From JACDET01 sp035568375 (GTDB lineage Bacteria > Patescibacteriota > Microgenomatia > Levybacterales > UBA12049): a DNA stretch of 17,016 nucleotides. The notes under the pieces were generated by a model. That model was given only the letters and a program-made list of their open reading frames with translations, had not been told where the DNA came from and made no database searches. The stretch lies in contig DATMOG010000043.1 in assembly GCA_035568375.1 (NCBI GenBank), forward strand, positions 1-17,016, in the 5' to 3' direction. Below, one piece after another: positions 1 to 7,680 of this stretch (position 1 is the stretch's first letter; every line of letters begins with the position of its first letter). Made by a program: the position numbers and the translations under genes.

Positions 1-249
1 TGGAACGGACCAGTAGGCCTTTTTGAAAATCCAGCATATCGCAATGGAACTGACTTTATATATTATGCCATTGCCCACAATCCCAATGCTATTTCAATAG
101 TCGGAGGAGGAGACACTCTTTCGGCAATTTCTAAAAAAGAATATCTAAAAACAATTACCCACGTCTCAACCGGAGGCGGCGCAATGCTTGAATTTATCGA
201 AAAGGGAACACTGCCTGGCATCGATGCCCTCAAACAGGAACACCCATAA
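1..249 (+). CDS. pgk: Phosphoglycerate kinase, C-terminal fragment
   Basis: The window opens inside this gene; 82 codons remain before the TAA. PGK transfers phosphate between 1,3-bisphosphoglycerate and ADP in the cytoplasm, the first ATP-yielding step of lower glycolysis. The fragment starts with WNGPVGLFE, the conserved PGK segment in the nucleotide-binding domain. It continues with VGGGDTLSAI, where the family has GGGD(S/T), and with HVSTGGGAMLEFIEKGTLPGIDAL, matching the canonical C-terminal STGGGA..E.leGk.LPG..aL. The end therefore looks complete and intact. The gene is convergent with the Nramp gene and only 12 nt separate the two stop codons, leaving no room for a separate terminator. 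Identification is by family motif and is secure; the promoter and N-domain lie outside the window. Confidence 0.95.
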   Translation, partial: WNGPVGLFENPAYRNGTDFIYYAIAHNPNAISIVGGGDTLSAISKKEYLKTITHVSTGGGAMLEFIEKGTLPGIDALKQEHP

Positions 250-261
250 TCAATTGCTCCT

Positions 262-1500
262 TTATGTAATAAATTGTGAGAGGAAATATGCAATAGAGCT
301 TATTGCGATAAGCAAAAACGTTATTATGATAACTGCATTAATCACTTTTCCATTCTTATAGCCATTTAACAAACGTTTATCATTAGATAAAATATAGACA
401 AAAACAAGAATAGGAAGTAATAATACTGCATCAAGCGCCTGTGACCAAAAAAGGATTGAAAGCAAAGGTAGAAAAGGAATAATTACAAAAAATGCTCCAC
501 TAAGAATGGCAAAAGTAAAGATTCCATAAAATTCCGGGGCTTCTTTGAAAGAAAAATTAAGCCCAGATTCAAAACCAAATGCCTCTGTAATGACATATGA
601 TGTTGCCACTGGCACAAGCGCTGCACCAAATAAAGACGCATTGAGCAATCCAAAACCAAAGAGTATTGCGGCAAAAGGCCCGGCAAGAGGTTGGAGAGCA
701 AGAGCGGCATCCTTGGCGTCATTAATCGAAATATTGTGAATAAAAAGCGTTGCAGCACAGGCAACGATAATAAAAAAAGAAATAAAATTGGTAATAAATG
801 AACCAAGAAAAACATCCCCTCGTTCAATTTTAAGATCATCTTTTGATAATTTTTTATCAACAACATAATCCTGAATAAAAAATTGTCCCCACGGAGTAAT
901 TGTGGTACCAATTACTGCAACAAGAGTGAGCAAATAATTTTTGTTGAAATGAAAGGAAGGAACTACGAGACTCTTTACTGCGTCCCCCCATTGTGGGTGA
1001 GCAAGTGCAGCTGAAGCAATATAAACAAGGTAAAATGCAGAAAGAACAAGAAAAATTTGTTCAAGCCTTTTAAAACTACCTTTCGTAATCAACAAAAAAA
1101 CAAGAATAAGAGCAATCGGAACCGATATAAATTTACTTACATGAACAATTTCAAAAGCTGCAGCAATTCCTGCAAATTCAGCTGCAATTGTACCAATATT
1201 TGCAATAAATAATATCGCCATAATAAAAGTAGTCCATCTTATCCCAAATTTCTCGCGGATCAGAGATGCCAATCCTTTACCAGTCACGAGCCCCATACGA
1301 GCTCCGACTTCTTGAGTAATAGCGAGGGCAAAAGTAGTAATGAATAAAACCCAGAGAAGCGAAAATCCAAATTGTGCACCAGCAAGAGAATAGGTTGCAA
1401 TACCACCAGCATCGTTATCTACGGATCCTGAAATTATTCCTGGCCCAAGTATTGCAAAAATTGGGAGGAATCGCACAACCTGTTGTTTAAATCGCGTCAT
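262..1500 (-). CDS. Nramp-family divalent metal transporter, probably Mg2+-type (NrmT-like)
   Basis: Polytopic inner-membrane transporter of 412 residues with about eleven hydrophobic segments, normal for SLC11/Nramp. The segments GPGIISGSVDNDAGG and AGAQFGFSLLW, then QEVGARMGLVTGKGLA, are the family's first helices. The canonical metal-binding DPGN of helix 1 reads D30-A-G-G33, and the helix 6 MPH motif reads T202-P-W204, so both the Asn ligand and the thioether Met ligand are gone. In the family these residues select Mn2+/Fe2+. Nramp-related Mg2+ transporters (NrmT) are known to depart at this site, so Mg2+ transport is my inference. I chose the ATG at 1500 because GGAGG lies just upstream; a longer frame starts at 1539 without such a site. 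The start overlaps the MgtE_N/CBS gene by 14 nt, so the two are probably translationally coupled. Confidence 0.88.
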   Translation of the reverse strand: MTRFKQQVVRFLPIFAILGPGIISGSVDNDAGGIATYSLAGAQFGFSLLWVLFITTFALAITQEVGARMGLVTGKGLASLIREKFGIRWTTFIMAILFIANIGTIAAEFAGIAAAFEIVHVSKFISVPIALILVFLLITKGSFKRLEQIFLVLSAFYLVYIASAALAHPQWGDAVKSLVVPSFHFNKNYLLTLVAVIGTTITPWGQFFIQDYVVDKKLSKDDLKIERGDVFLGSFITNFISFFIIVACAATLFIHNISINDAKDAALALQPLAGPFAAILFGFGLLNASLFGAALVPVATSYVITEAFGFESGLNFSFKEAPEFYGIFTFAILSGAFFVIIPFLPLLSILFWSQALDAVLLLPILVFVYILSNDKRLLNGYKNGKVINAVIIITFLLIAISSIAYFLSQFIT

Positions 1501-2665
1501 CTCTTTCCTCCTCTTCTTCAACCCTTTGCATAACAGCATCTATCGAAATAGCACCAATTACATTATTATCATCGTCAACTACTGGAAGCACACGGAGATT
1601 ATAATGAGCAAATTGACGAAAAATACCTGAGAAGCTTTCATCCTTATGGACAGAAAAAGGTTTAGTCACGAGTTTATTAATCGTGATATTAGGATTTGCA
1701 TTAATTAATTCATTTGCGTGTACTTGGCCGATAAGCTTATCCTCATAAGTTGTCACAATAATTGACTCTGGTTGAAGTTGTAATTTAGAAAGTTCTCCTA
1801 ATATCTCTCCTATCGTTCTGTCACCCTTCACTTTATAAAAAGTGACTTGCATCAAACCACCTGCAACATCATCCGGAAATAACATAAGTTTTTCGACACG
1901 TTTTGCTCTTTCTGTACTTAATAATTTGAGGATTTTTTTGAAGGTCTGAGGATTAACATCATCGGCAACATCAGCAATCTCTGAAAGTTGCATCTTTTCA
2001 AGTATCTTACTTAATTGACTAGACGGTAATTGTTCCAAAATTGCCTCCTGTGTTTCACTATTGGCTTCCTCTATCGCATCTGCTGCCTTTTCAATGTCAA
2101 GCACTTCAACAATACCCTCTCGCTCTTTCGTACCTGCTTCTTCTAATATATCTGCAAGCTCTGCTGGGTGAAGCATATTGAGATTACTTTTTCCAAACTT
2201 TATTCGGATATCTCCTGTTTGATAATCAAATGCCTCAACTGCTGACCAAGGAATTGTTACCGTTTTTAAAGGACTCCCTAAGCCTAACCTGCGTAAAATA
2301 CCAGCAAAACTTACGTCAATGCCAGTTACTTTTAATCCACCATTCTCTTTTAACAAAACATCATTTACCCGAACCATTCGTTTACCAGTTATATCAATAA
2401 CTTGTTTATCAAGAAGATCTTCTACGAGATAAAAATCATCAGGATTATAAGGAATAGATGTATAATGCTTAGTAAGATAGAAAATACCGTCTTGATATTT
2501 TGCTTCATTTATCGGCACAGCAAATTTCCCCCTTTTATTTTTCAATAAGATTGTTGATACCTCCGGAGACTGTAACTTTGATGGTAAACCAAAGTCTATG
2601 ACTTTGGCATATTTTGTGTCATTCATCAAAACCATTTTTTTTATCAGTTGGCTTACAAAAATCAT
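1487..2665 (-). CDS. PRC-barrel / MgtE_N / CBS-pair protein, likely cation-sensing partner of the Nramp transporter
   Basis: Predicted soluble protein of 392 residues. Residues about 85-157 form two PRC-barrel-like strands sets (DKQVIDITGKRMVRVNDV, then IPWSAVEAFDYQTGDIRI). Residues about 163-270 are an MgtE N-terminal domain (LHPAELADILEE repeats, then PDDVAGGLM, the equivalent of the MgtE P.D.AG.LM motif). Residues about 275-385 are a CBS pair (TIGEILGELSKL and LRVLPVVDDDNNVIGAIS). It lacks the MgtE membrane channel. In MgtE the N and CBS domains bind Mg2+ and gate the pore, so a sensor or regulator acting on the adjacent Nramp protein is a reasonable inference. The acidic tail EEEEERDD is encoded over the Nramp Shine-Dalgarno region. 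The ATG at 2665 has GAAAGG ten nt upstream; internal ATGs at codons 11 and 14 are alternatives. Confidence 0.85.
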   Translation of the reverse strand: MIFVSQLIKKMVLMNDTKYAKVIDFGLPSKLQSPEVSTILLKNKRGKFAVPINEAKYQDGIFYLTKHYTSIPYNPDDFYLVEDLLDKQVIDITGKRMVRVNDVLLKENGGLKVTGIDVSFAGILRRLGLGSPLKTVTIPWSAVEAFDYQTGDIRIKFGKSNLNMLHPAELADILEEAGTKEREGIVEVLDIEKAADAIEEANSETQEAILEQLPSSQLSKILEKMQLSEIADVADDVNPQTFKKILKLLSTERAKRVEKLMLFPDDVAGGLMQVTFYKVKGDRTIGEILGELSKLQLQPESIIVTTYEDKLIGQVHANELINANPNITINKLVTKPFSVHKDESFSGIFRQFAHYNLRVLPVVDDDNNVIGAISIDAVMQRVEEEEERDDAI

Positions 2666-2723
2666 GGAAACATTGCCTTTCTTGAGACTAAGAAGCCATT
2701 AGAGGAATATTAATAAACTCATT

Positions 2724-2783
2724 TCAACACAGATAATATGCAAATTTAAGTCTATAATCTATTTTATCGTCTTCTTCCAACAT
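2724..2783 (-). CDS. Possible 19-residue upstream (leader) peptide
   Basis: The leader of the MgtE_N/CBS-Nramp operon contains ATG at 2783 followed by 18 sense codons and TGA. The predicted peptide is MLEEDDKIDYRLKFAYYLC, with four acidic residues right after the first two. The ATG lies about five nt after the predicted transcription start, so it would be read leaderless; there is no Shine-Dalgarno. Enterobacterial Mg2+ transporter genes such as mgtA use acidic or proline-rich leader peptides that destabilise ribosomes at low Mg2+. Position and composition are suggestive here, but a 20-codon open frame in AT-rich leader DNA is easily random. Confidence 0.25.
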   Translation of the reverse strand: MLEEDDKIDYRLKFAYYLC

Positions 2784-2794
2784 GGCTTACCAGG

Positions 2795-2824
2795 ATTATC
2801 TCTTTTTTTTTAGAAGGATGTCAA
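2795..2824 (-). promoter_or_regulatory. Sigma-70-type promoter of the MgtE_N/CBS-Nramp operon
   Basis: Read on the minus strand, TTGACA (2824-2819), an 18-bp spacer and GATAAT (2800-2795) match the consensus in 11 of 12 positions. Transcription would start near 2788, giving a leader of about 120 nt before the ATG at 2665. Confidence 0.7.
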
Positions 2825-3087
2825 TATGCAAAGACCTAAATTTAGCTACTATACTGCGTTATTTGTATATGTATATTTACAATAAATAAATTTCTTATGA
2901 AGTTTGTTCAGATAATCTCAGACATTCTCAAGAAACGTGCCTTTAACATTTTCATTTTTCTTGCGTTACTTAAATGGTACACTTTAGATTTTAGAAAGTG
3001 GAGATATATTATTTTAAAGTATTCAAGGTAGCAATTTGCTCTCAATTGTAATTTATAAACTCAAGAACTACGATATTTTGGATACTA
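2825..3087. other. AT-rich intergenic stretch, no gene recognised
   Basis: This lies downstream of the CvpA-CAP gene and upstream of the Mg-type operon promoter, both on the minus strand. I see no open frame with a credible start and no tRNA-like fold. A 6-bp inverted repeat (CACTTT/AAAGTG, 2980-3000) is too weak and lacks a U tract, so it is not a convincing terminator. Confidence 0.5.
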
Positions 3088-4116
3088 CTAATTTGTGAAC
3101 TCCTGTGTGTACATTTTTCCGTAGATACCACCATCAATCACTCCTATTCCAACTGTATGGAAATTAGGATTTAATATATTGGCACGATGCCCTGGGCTAT
3201 TCATGAGTCCTTGCATAGCAAGCATAGTAGTTGGAGCAAGAGCTAAATTTTCGCCTGCATACTGATAAATTATACTTGCCTGTCCCATACGATCAAAAGG
3301 AGATAATCCCTCTGGGGTATAATGAGAAAAATAACCCCGTTTGAACATATCATTGGAATGTGTTCTGGCAAGGTCGCGAAGTCTATCATCAAATGCCAAA
3401 GAAGTAAGTCCTGCTTTTACCCGATCACTATTAACAATACGATACATTTCCTGTTCTGCCTTTTCGTCAACTGTACCGTTTGTAATAATGAAATGCAATT
3501 GTATTATTTTATTACTTTCTGGCTCGACAGTTAAAAAATTAAGTGTTTCATTCAGTGCGCCACCAAAAATGTGATTAAGTGAACTTTCAAATTGTGATGT
3601 GCTTGCTACTAAATTTGCCCCAATGACAGAATTATTTACTACCTGCTTAATCATTGGCGATGAAGGGAATGTTACAATTACGCTCAAAAGAAATGATATA
3701 ATAATAAATGCAGATATTACGCCTGGAATTATACCAAGCCAGTGATTTACTGAGGCAAAAAATTTACTGATACCGCTTCCCGGAGGAAACCCGGGCAAAT
3801 AGCGAACTAAACGTCTGATTAATAACGATAAGATAACTTCACTCATAAAAGCTACAAGGAAAAAACTAAGCGCATTGGCAAGCTCCAAAGGCATATTAAA
3901 AAAGGTTATAAATAAACTAGCTATAATGGTGTAAAATTTTAATGCAGCTATAAAGGCAATAATAAAACTCATCAAATCGAGAAGTGAAATAGTAAACCCT
4001 AAATTATAGCCTTCGCGAACATAAAAGAGAACAATAAATAGTATGATAAGGTCCAAAAAATTCATTGTTGAAACGTAATGAGATGTATTGAGGAAAATCG
4101 TATTCACTATATCCAT
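3088..4116 (-). CDS. CvpA-like membrane domain fused to a CAP/SCP (PR-1) domain
   Basis: Predicted 342-residue membrane protein. Residues about 18-165 hold four hydrophobic helices arranged as in the CvpA/colicin V production family (NFLDLIILFIVLFYVREGYNLGF near the start is typical). After a linker, residues about 222-342 form a CAP/SCP domain: HSNDMFKRGYFSH, GEN, then SPGHRANILNP and VGIGV with terminal TQEF. CAP domains are extracytoplasmic in bacteria, so the fused domain should face outside; its substrate or partner is unknown. The ATG at 4116 is chosen because a TATAAT ends six nt before it and because the preceding 23 codons include no better signal. The gene is divergent from the class A PBP gene across 68 bp, which supports an envelope role. 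The domain calls are secure; the function is not. Confidence 0.85.
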   Translation of the reverse strand: MDIVNTIFLNTSHYVSTMNFLDLIILFIVLFYVREGYNLGFTISLLDLMSFIIAFIAALKFYTIIASLFITFFNMPLELANALSFFLVAFMSEVILSLLIRRLVRYLPGFPPGSGISKFFASVNHWLGIIPGVISAFIIISFLLSVIVTFPSSPMIKQVVNNSVIGANLVASTSQFESSLNHIFGGALNETLNFLTVEPESNKIIQLHFIITNGTVDEKAEQEMYRIVNSDRVKAGLTSLAFDDRLRDLARTHSNDMFKRGYFSHYTPEGLSPFDRMGQASIIYQYAGENLALAPTTMLAMQGLMNSPGHRANILNPNFHTVGIGVIDGGIYGKMYTQEFTN

Positions 4117-4122
4117 ATCTTC

Positions 4123-4128
4123 ATTATA
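4123..4128 (-). promoter_or_regulatory. -10 element for CvpA-CAP gene, leaderless arrangement
   Basis: TATAAT on the minus strand is followed by six nt (GAAGAT) and then the ATG at 4116, so transcription should begin at or next to the start codon. A partial -35, TTTTCA (4152-4147), sits 18 bp upstream. Confidence 0.55.
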
Positions 4129-4159
4129 CGCATTTTGACAAGATATTGAAAAGAAAATT

Positions 4160-4180
4160 TGATAGAATAAAAAAAGGAAG
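4160..4180 (+). promoter_or_regulatory. Extended -10 and Shine-Dalgarno for the PBP gene
   Basis: TGaTAGAAT (4160-4168) is an extended -10 element. AAGGAAG (4174-4180) ends four nt before the ATG at 4185 and decides that start over an in-frame TTG at 4146. The predicted mRNA leader is only about ten nt. Confidence 0.5.
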
Positions 4181-4184
4181 TGCA

Positions 4185-6380
4185 ATGATCAAACTTCATA
4201 AAAAAACCGTATATAAAAAAACCGTTAAACGCGTAAGGAAGCTGTCCTTACAAAAAAAGACATTCCTCTTTTTCGTATTGCTTATTGTAGCTATTGCCAT
4301 TATCCTGGCCGCTTTTTATCTGCTCGCTCTTAAGGACTTACCATCACCTACAAAATTAAGCAATAACACACAATCATATTCAAGCCAGATCTATGATCGA
4401 AATGGTAAATTGCTCTATACGCTCTATGGTAACCGTAACCAAACATTTGTTCCTCTCATGAAAATTCCAAAGGAAATGCAGGAGGCAACAATCGCAATTG
4501 AGGATAGAAATTTTTATCATCATGGTGCAGTTGATTTTCGTGGGATAATACGAGCTGCCTATTCAATCCTCATCCATAAACAAATTCAAGGAGGATCTAC
4601 GCTTACCCAACAGCTTGTAAAAAACAGTCTCCTTTCGCCCGAACAGACATTCCAACGAAAAATTAAAGAAGTCATTCTCGCTTTTGCAACTGAGGTTATG
4701 TATTCCAAAGATCAAATTCTTGAAATGTATCTTAATCAGGTTCCCTATGGGGGGACAACATATGGCGTTGAGGCAGCCGCACAAACATATTTCGGTAAGG
4801 ATATCAATAAGTTGTCACTTGCACAGATAGCATTTCTCGCAGCCCTTCCTGAAGCACCAAGTGAGCTCTCTCCAAATGGCTCTCATCCTGAATTAGGATT
4901 GCAACGACAACATGATGTTCTAAATAACATGTATGAACAAGGATATGTCACTAAAACGCAACGAGATAGTACTCTAAACGAAAAACTCACTTTCCAAAAA
5001 ATTACTAATCCGATAAAGGCACCTCACTTTGTTTTTTATATCCGAGACCTTCTTATCCAAAAATATGGACAAAAAATAGTTGAAGAAGGTGGTTTTAAAA
5101 TAATCACAAGTCTGGATCTTAACGTACAAAATCTGACGCAAAAAGCAGTTGCAGATGAAGTAGCAAGCGTTGCCAACTATCATGTTACCAATGGGGCTGC
5201 GCTTGTAACAGAACCGGCAACGGGAGAAATTCTTGCTATGGTAGGAAGCAAGAATTATTATGACCTTAATAGTGGAAACGTCAATGATACATTGGCCCTC
5301 ATTCAGCCTGGCTCGTCAATTAAACCATTGAATTATGCTCTCGGCTTATTAAATGGTTACGGAGCATCAACGCCATTTATTGACGCAGCAATTTGTTTTC
5401 CTGATCCGCCAAATAAACCGTATTGCCCACATAATTACGATATGCAATACCATGGAATAGTCCAGATGCGCTATGCCTTAGCAAATTCATATAACATCCC
5501 GGCTGTTGAAATGCTCAAGCTAAACGGCCTCCCAGCATTTATTTCATTTGCACAAAAAATGGGAATAACTACATTTACCGACCCTTCAAATTATGGCCTT
5601 TCTCTTACCTTAGGAGGAGGAGAAGTACGAATGATTGATATGGCAACTGCATTCGGAGTTTTTGCAAACCAAGGCTATCGTATTGATTTGCATCCTATTT
5701 TGAAAATTACTAATCGTAAAGGTAATCTTGTTGAACAATATAATCCACCTGCAAGTCCCATATTTGGTCAAAAAGTGCTTCCTTCATCTGTTACTTTCGT
5801 TATTTCACACATACTTGCTGATAATCAGGCAAGGATTGCTGAATTTGGACCAAATTCAGCATTAAAGGTAGACAAACAATATGTTTCCGTTAAAACAGGC
5901 ACAACGAATGATTATCGCGATAACTGGACGATTGGATATACTCCTTCCTATCTTGTTGCGGCATGGGTTGGGAATAATGATCACTCACCAATGAATGGTG
6001 TTGTTACCGGTATTACTGGTGCAGCGCCAATCTGGCATGATATTATGACTGAATTACTCAAAAACAAAAAATCTGAAATTTCACAGAAACCACCGGATGT
6101 CTTTGGGGAAACGGTGTGCACTACGACAGGGCTTATCGCATCAAAGAATGGTAATGGCTGCCCAACTAGGTTTGAATACCTTATTGGAGGAAAGAATCCA
6201 AAAGCTCCAACTATCACGACAGAAAAAGTATGGGTTGATAAAACGACAAATACTGAGGCACCAGCCGGCACTACGACGAATGTTGAACAGCGTGATGAAA
6301 CGGTAATGCTTGATACCATGGGTAATAAATATTGCATTAGCTGTGCTGTTATCTCGCCAACACCAGTACCAAAACCGTAA
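4185..6380 (+). CDS. Class A penicillin-binding protein (GT51 glycosyltransferase + transpeptidase)
   Basis: Bifunctional peptidoglycan synthase of 731 residues, anchored by one helix (about 27-48) with the rest outside the membrane. The GT51 domain contains IEDRNFYHHGAVDFRG with catalytic Glu106, QGGSTLTQQLVKN (135-147), and the family stretch around EMYLNQVPYGGTTYGVEAAA. It polymerises lipid II into glycan strands. The transpeptidase domain has the three expected motifs: S377-S-I-K380 (nucleophile Ser377), S435-Y-N437 and K570-T-G572, so peptide cross-linking should be active. A tail of roughly 90 residues follows, rich in Thr, Pro and a few Cys, of unknown role. The length fits the PBP1a-like group. 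The basic N-terminus before the helix fits a cytoplasmic tail. The 44-residue membrane protein begins two nt after the stop. Confidence 0.96.
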   Translation: MIKLHKKTVYKKTVKRVRKLSLQKKTFLFFVLLIVAIAIILAAFYLLALKDLPSPTKLSNNTQSYSSQIYDRNGKLLYTLYGNRNQTFVPLMKIPKEMQEATIAIEDRNFYHHGAVDFRGIIRAAYSILIHKQIQGGSTLTQQLVKNSLLSPEQTFQRKIKEVILAFATEVMYSKDQILEMYLNQVPYGGTTYGVEAAAQTYFGKDINKLSLAQIAFLAALPEAPSELSPNGSHPELGLQRQHDVLNNMYEQGYVTKTQRDSTLNEKLTFQKITNPIKAPHFVFYIRDLLIQKYGQKIVEEGGFKIITSLDLNVQNLTQKAVADEVASVANYHVTNGAALVTEPATGEILAMVGSKNYYDLNSGNVNDTLALIQPGSSIKPLNYALGLLNGYGASTPFIDAAICFPDPPNKPYCPHNYDMQYHGIVQMRYALANSYNIPAVEMLKLNGLPAFISFAQKMGITTFTDPSNYGLSLTLGGGEVRMIDMATAFGVFANQGYRIDLHPILKITNRKGNLVEQYNPPASPIFGQKVLPSSVTFVISHILADNQARIAEFGPNSALKVDKQYVSVKTGTTNDYRDNWTIGYTPSYLVAAWVGNNDHSPMNGVVTGITGAAPIWHDIMTELLKNKKSEISQKPPDVFGETVCTTTGLIASKNGNGCPTRFEYLIGGKNPKAPTITTEKVWVDKTTNTEAPAGTTTNVEQRDETVMLDTMGNKYCISCAVISPTPVPKP

Positions 6381-6382
6381 CC

Positions 6383-6517
6383 ATGAAGCAAATAGACTTT
6401 CTTAATCAAGAACGAAGCAGATATAACCGACAATCAGGTAAAAAAACATTGCTGCTTGTCGGCGTACTTATTTTTTTTGTTACTATCCTTTCAATCGCCA
6501 CACTCTTGATGATTTAA
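6383..6517 (+). CDS. Small single-pass membrane protein (44 aa)
   Basis: An ATG two nt after the PBP stop opens a 44-codon frame ending in TAA, two nt short of the convergent Rpe-like stop. Residues 1-21 are polar and basic (MKQIDFLNQERSRYNRQSGK) and residues about 22-44 are one hydrophobic helix with nothing after it. The topology suggests a cytoplasmic N-terminus and a helix ending at the outer face. There is no separate ribosome site, so translation would rely on coupling to the PBP gene. I do not recognise a family; the N-terminus loosely resembles the start of PilN-like or LCP-type proteins, so a truncated remnant is possible. The tight spacing and clean amphipathic layout favour a real gene that works with the PBP. 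Confidence 0.5.
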   Translation: MKQIDFLNQERSRYNRQSGKKTLLLVGVLIFFVTILSIATLLMI

Positions 6518-6519
6518 GC

Positions 6520-7221
6520 TCATACTGAAGGTTGCAATTCTTGTAATTTTCTCTCCAATAATTTCAACTGTCCTTCGGGTGTATCAAAACTAAACAAAAA
6601 ACCTGTTGAGACAAATCTATTCACTCCAGCTGCTGCTGCAATTTGGATTGTCTCATCATTTACCCCTCCGTCCGCTTCTACAGGCACATACTCATTTAGC
6701 TTTCGCAAAGCCTTTACTTTATCTAAACGATCTTCCTGAAATGCCTTACCTGAAAAGCCTGCCTTATCAGCAGTATAAAAAAGAATAACATCCAAATCAT
6801 CATACTTCACTTTTATCGCATCAAAAGGAGTTGGCCCATCAATGGCAAGTCCAGCTTCACCAAGGAGTTGTGCTTCTGCGATAAATTCTTCTTGACTCGA
6901 CATCTTTTCAACTTGCCCAATAAATCGAGTAAAGCCAACGTCAGCCCATTTTTGAAGATAATTAATCGGCTCCTCTACCATTAAGTGGACTTCAAAAAGA
7001 ATCCCTTTATCTTCTGTAACCCATCCACTTCGCTCTGTTGCCATTTGTTTAATATATTTCCTAAACGGTTCAGGATCAGCAAAGGTAGTATTCGGCGCAA
7101 ATTTTCCATCACAGACATCAATATGAATTGACCTGATAAAAGGTTTGACTGCATTAATCTTTTTTTCAACCTCTGAAAAATCATTATTTTCTGTGCCAGG
7201 ACTAGGAATGATTTCAAACAT
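6520..7221 (-). CDS. rpe: Ribulose-phosphate 3-epimerase-like protein
   Basis: A 233-residue TIM-barrel protein expected to interconvert ribulose-5-phosphate and xylulose-5-phosphate in the cytoplasm. The four metal-ligand positions of the family are present: H33 and D35 in HIDVCDGKFAPNTTF, H79 in EVHLMVEEP, and D184 in VEADGGVND. Other family motifs differ. The usual start (I.PSIL.ADF) is IIPSPGTENNDF, the flexible-loop motif MSVNPGF.GQ.F reads YTADKAGFSGKAF, and the final phosphate-binding GS.IF reads STGFLF. The metal centre argues for epimerase chemistry, while the changed loop leaves open a related sugar phosphate as substrate. The ATG at 7221 overlaps the rpiB stop by 8 nt, so the genes are coupled and likely act in one pathway. 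Length is close to the family norm of about 220. Confidence 0.82.
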   Translation of the reverse strand: MFEIIPSPGTENNDFSEVEKKINAVKPFIRSIHIDVCDGKFAPNTTFADPEPFRKYIKQMATERSGWVTEDKGILFEVHLMVEEPINYLQKWADVGFTRFIGQVEKMSSQEEFIAEAQLLGEAGLAIDGPTPFDAIKVKYDDLDVILFYTADKAGFSGKAFQEDRLDKVKALRKLNEYVPVEADGGVNDETIQIAAAAGVNRFVSTGFLFSFDTPEGQLKLLERKLQELQPSV

Positions 7222-7675
7222 AGTGGTTTAACTTTTCTTCAAGTTTTTTAATTTTTTCAATTCGCCTTTGATGACGTTCCTCGTTTGAAAACGGCGTCTC
7301 AAGAAAGAGTTTCGTTAATTTCTGAGCTTTCTCTTCGCTTACAATTTCTGATCCAAGTGAAAGTACATTTGCATCATTATGTTGCCGAGCAAGGCTAACA
7401 TTTTTTTCTGATATACCAAGAAATGAACGAATCCCCTTCACCTTATTGGCAACTATACATTCACCTGCGCCCGATTTTCCAAGAACAATGCCAAACGATC
7501 CAGGATTTTCAGAGACTTTTTTTGCTGCAACGGAGATGAAATCTGGATAGTCATCCTCTTTATTATATGAAAACGCACCGCAATCCTCAACGTCAAAATC
7601 CTCTTTTTCCAAGAAAACTTTTATTTTTTCTTTAAATTCAAATCCAGCATGATCAGTTGCTAAATAAACCTTCAT
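7214..7675 (-). CDS. rpiB: Ribose-5-phosphate isomerase B
   Basis: A 153-residue cytoplasmic enzyme of the RpiB/LacAB family, interconverting ribose-5-phosphate and ribulose-5-phosphate. Visible family features are ATDHAGFEFK at the start, YPDF (43-46), VANKVKGIR (75-83) and ARQHNDANVLSLG (96-108). The active-site stretch reads GKSGAGE-C with Glu72, resembling the actinobacterial form (GGSGNGE, where a Glu is the catalytic base) and not the Cys form GCGTGIG of E. coli RpiB; Cys73 follows directly. The ATG at 7675 is preferred; a GTG at 7678 directly before it is possible. A GGAAAA lies about nine nt upstream. It sits three nt after the LytR_C gene and overlaps the rpe-like gene, so one transcript probably carries all three. 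Confidence 0.92.
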   Translation of the reverse strand: MKVYLATDHAGFEFKEKIKVFLEKEDFDVEDCGAFSYNKEDDYPDFISVAAKKVSENPGSFGIVLGKSGAGECIVANKVKGIRSFLGISEKNVSLARQHNDANVLSLGSEIVSEEKAQKLTKLFLETPFSNEERHQRRIEKIKKLEEKLNHYV

Positions 7676-7680
7676 CACAA

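Noticed and set aside
483..911. Second long minus-strand frame inside the Nramp gene
   Set aside because: It is a shadow frame; only the 262-1500 frame carries family motifs and a ribosome site.
2666..2790. M-box-type Mg2+ riboswitch in the leader of the putative Mg2+ operon
   Set aside because: The leader is only about 120 nt, AT-rich, and shows none of the long paired arms of an M-box that I could find by eye.
2980..3000. Inverted repeat CACTTT/AAAGTG as a terminator for the CvpA-CAP gene
   Set aside because: Only six weak base pairs with a 9-nt loop and no U-tract on either strand.
4135..4140. TTGACA as a -35 for the PBP gene
   Set aside because: It lies 22 bp from the TAGAAT -10, too far for a normal spacer; the extended -10 alone is the better explanation.
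5981..6433. Minus-strand frame opposite the PBP C-terminus
   Set aside because: It overlaps the intact transpeptidase frame and the 44-residue gene, with no start signal or family resemblance.
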